64,000 nt of DNA from Paenibacillus radicibacter (GTDB lineage: Bacteria; Bacillota; Bacilli; Paenibacillales; NBRC-103111): assembly GCF_024721995.1 (NCBI RefSeq), contig NZ_JANQBC010000010.1:209694-273693 (forward strand), read 5' to 3'. Numbering within the stretch: the stretch's first letter is position 1; each line of letters begins with the position of its first letter. The position numbers were made by a program, and so were the translations under genes. The notes under the pieces were generated by a model. It saw nothing but the letters and a program-made list of their open reading frames with translations, did not search any database and was not told the origin of the DNA. Below, in pieces: positions 63,726 through 64,000 of this stretch.

Positions 63726-64000
63726 TTTAATGGAGAGTTTGATCCTGGCTCAGGACGAACGCTGGCGGCGTGCCTAATACATGCAAGTCGAGCGGAGATA
63801 TTCCTTCGGGGATAGCTTAGCGGCGGACGGGTGAGTAACACGTAGGCAACCTGCCTGTAAGACTGGGATAACCCACGGAAACGTGTGCTAATACCGGATA
63901 AATAACATTCTCGCATGAGAGAGTTAGGAAAGATGGAGCAATCTATCACTTACAGATGGGCCTGCGGCGCATTAGCTAGTTGGTGAGGTAATGGCTCACC
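63726..64000 (+). rRNA. 16S ribosomal RNA (5' part; continues past the window)
   Basis: The universal AGAGTTTGATCCTGGCTCAG site starts at 63734. ACGAACGCTGGCGGCGTGCC, ACATGCAAGTCGAGCG, GGCGGACGGGTGAGTAAC and CTAATACCGGATAAAT follow in the expected order. Only about the first 275 bases are present. The sequence is of Firmicutes/Paenibacillaceae type. Confidence 0.97.

Noticed and set aside
63665..63949. 94-codon frame antisense to 16S rRNA
   Set aside because: It lies opposite a clear rRNA gene and is a known type of false call.
1..64000. CRISPR arrays, tRNA genes or prophage modules
   Set aside because: No regularly spaced direct repeats, no tRNA cloverleaf sequence and no phage structural or integrase gene was seen in the window.

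Overview
The window reads as a chromosomal segment of a low-to-mid GC, endospore-forming Bacillales, most likely Paenibacillus or a close relative. The evidence is strong GGAGG-type ribosome binding sites with many TTG/GTG starts, a glcT-crr-ptsG-ptsH-ptsI block, gatCAB, and perR, a ygzB-like gene and a ygxA-like gene just upstream of an rRNA operon. That last order is familiar from Bacillus. The 16S rRNA gene starts at about 63726 and runs off the right edge.

Layout. 1-9.1 kb: the end of a secreted nucleotidase with a LysM tail, a short-chain dehydrogenase, a divergent GcvPA/GcvPB pair, a GNAT acetyltransferase and an ABC-2 exporter. 9.1-26.1 kb: a two-armed locus of about ten genes. The leftward arm has a 49-aa membrane protein, a zinc-ribbon membrane protein and a membrane-anchored protein. 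The rightward arm has a secreted VWA protein, a large tubulin/FtsZ-like GTPase, an orphan 782-aa protein, a membrane VWA protein, an orphan 211-aa protein, a zinc-ribbon GTPase and a 973-aa membrane protein. 26.2-32.6 kb: an AT-rich island with a cytosine-5 DNA methyltransferase divergent from a two-gene cassette: a double-GHKL ATPase/kinase with an HEF motif, and a diverged receiver protein. 32.6-33.9 kb: decayed DNA with an IS256-like transposase remnant and broken membrane-protein frames. 34-41.4 kb: an ABC-F protein behind a leader-peptide attenuator, an AlkD-like repair protein, CutC, an ABC exporter, a NAD(P)-binding protein and a polysaccharide deacetylase. 41.4-47 kb: the GlcT-controlled PTS operon. 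47-53 kb: DedA, a thioredoxin-like protein, a metallo-hydrolase, a possible spore protein, an M24 peptidase with a GC-mosaic centre, and a subtilase. 53-64 kb: gatCAB, an ECF sigma/envelope module, perR, a GH18 glycosidase, YgzB- and YgxA-like proteins, and the rRNA operon.

The two most interesting systems are the tubulin-like/VWA/GTPase locus and the methyltransferase/HEF-kinase/receiver island. The first fits a membrane-associated nucleotide-driven machine of the kind predicted from comparative genomics for FtsZ-like families linked to VWA proteins and GTPases; several of its members match nothing I recognise. The second looks like an uncharacterised conflict or defence system. Its kinase gene carries an A8G9 homopolymer that could make it phase-variable. 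A 131-bp imperfect-hairpin repeat occurs twice, once beside gcvPA and once, inverted, inside the tubulin operon.
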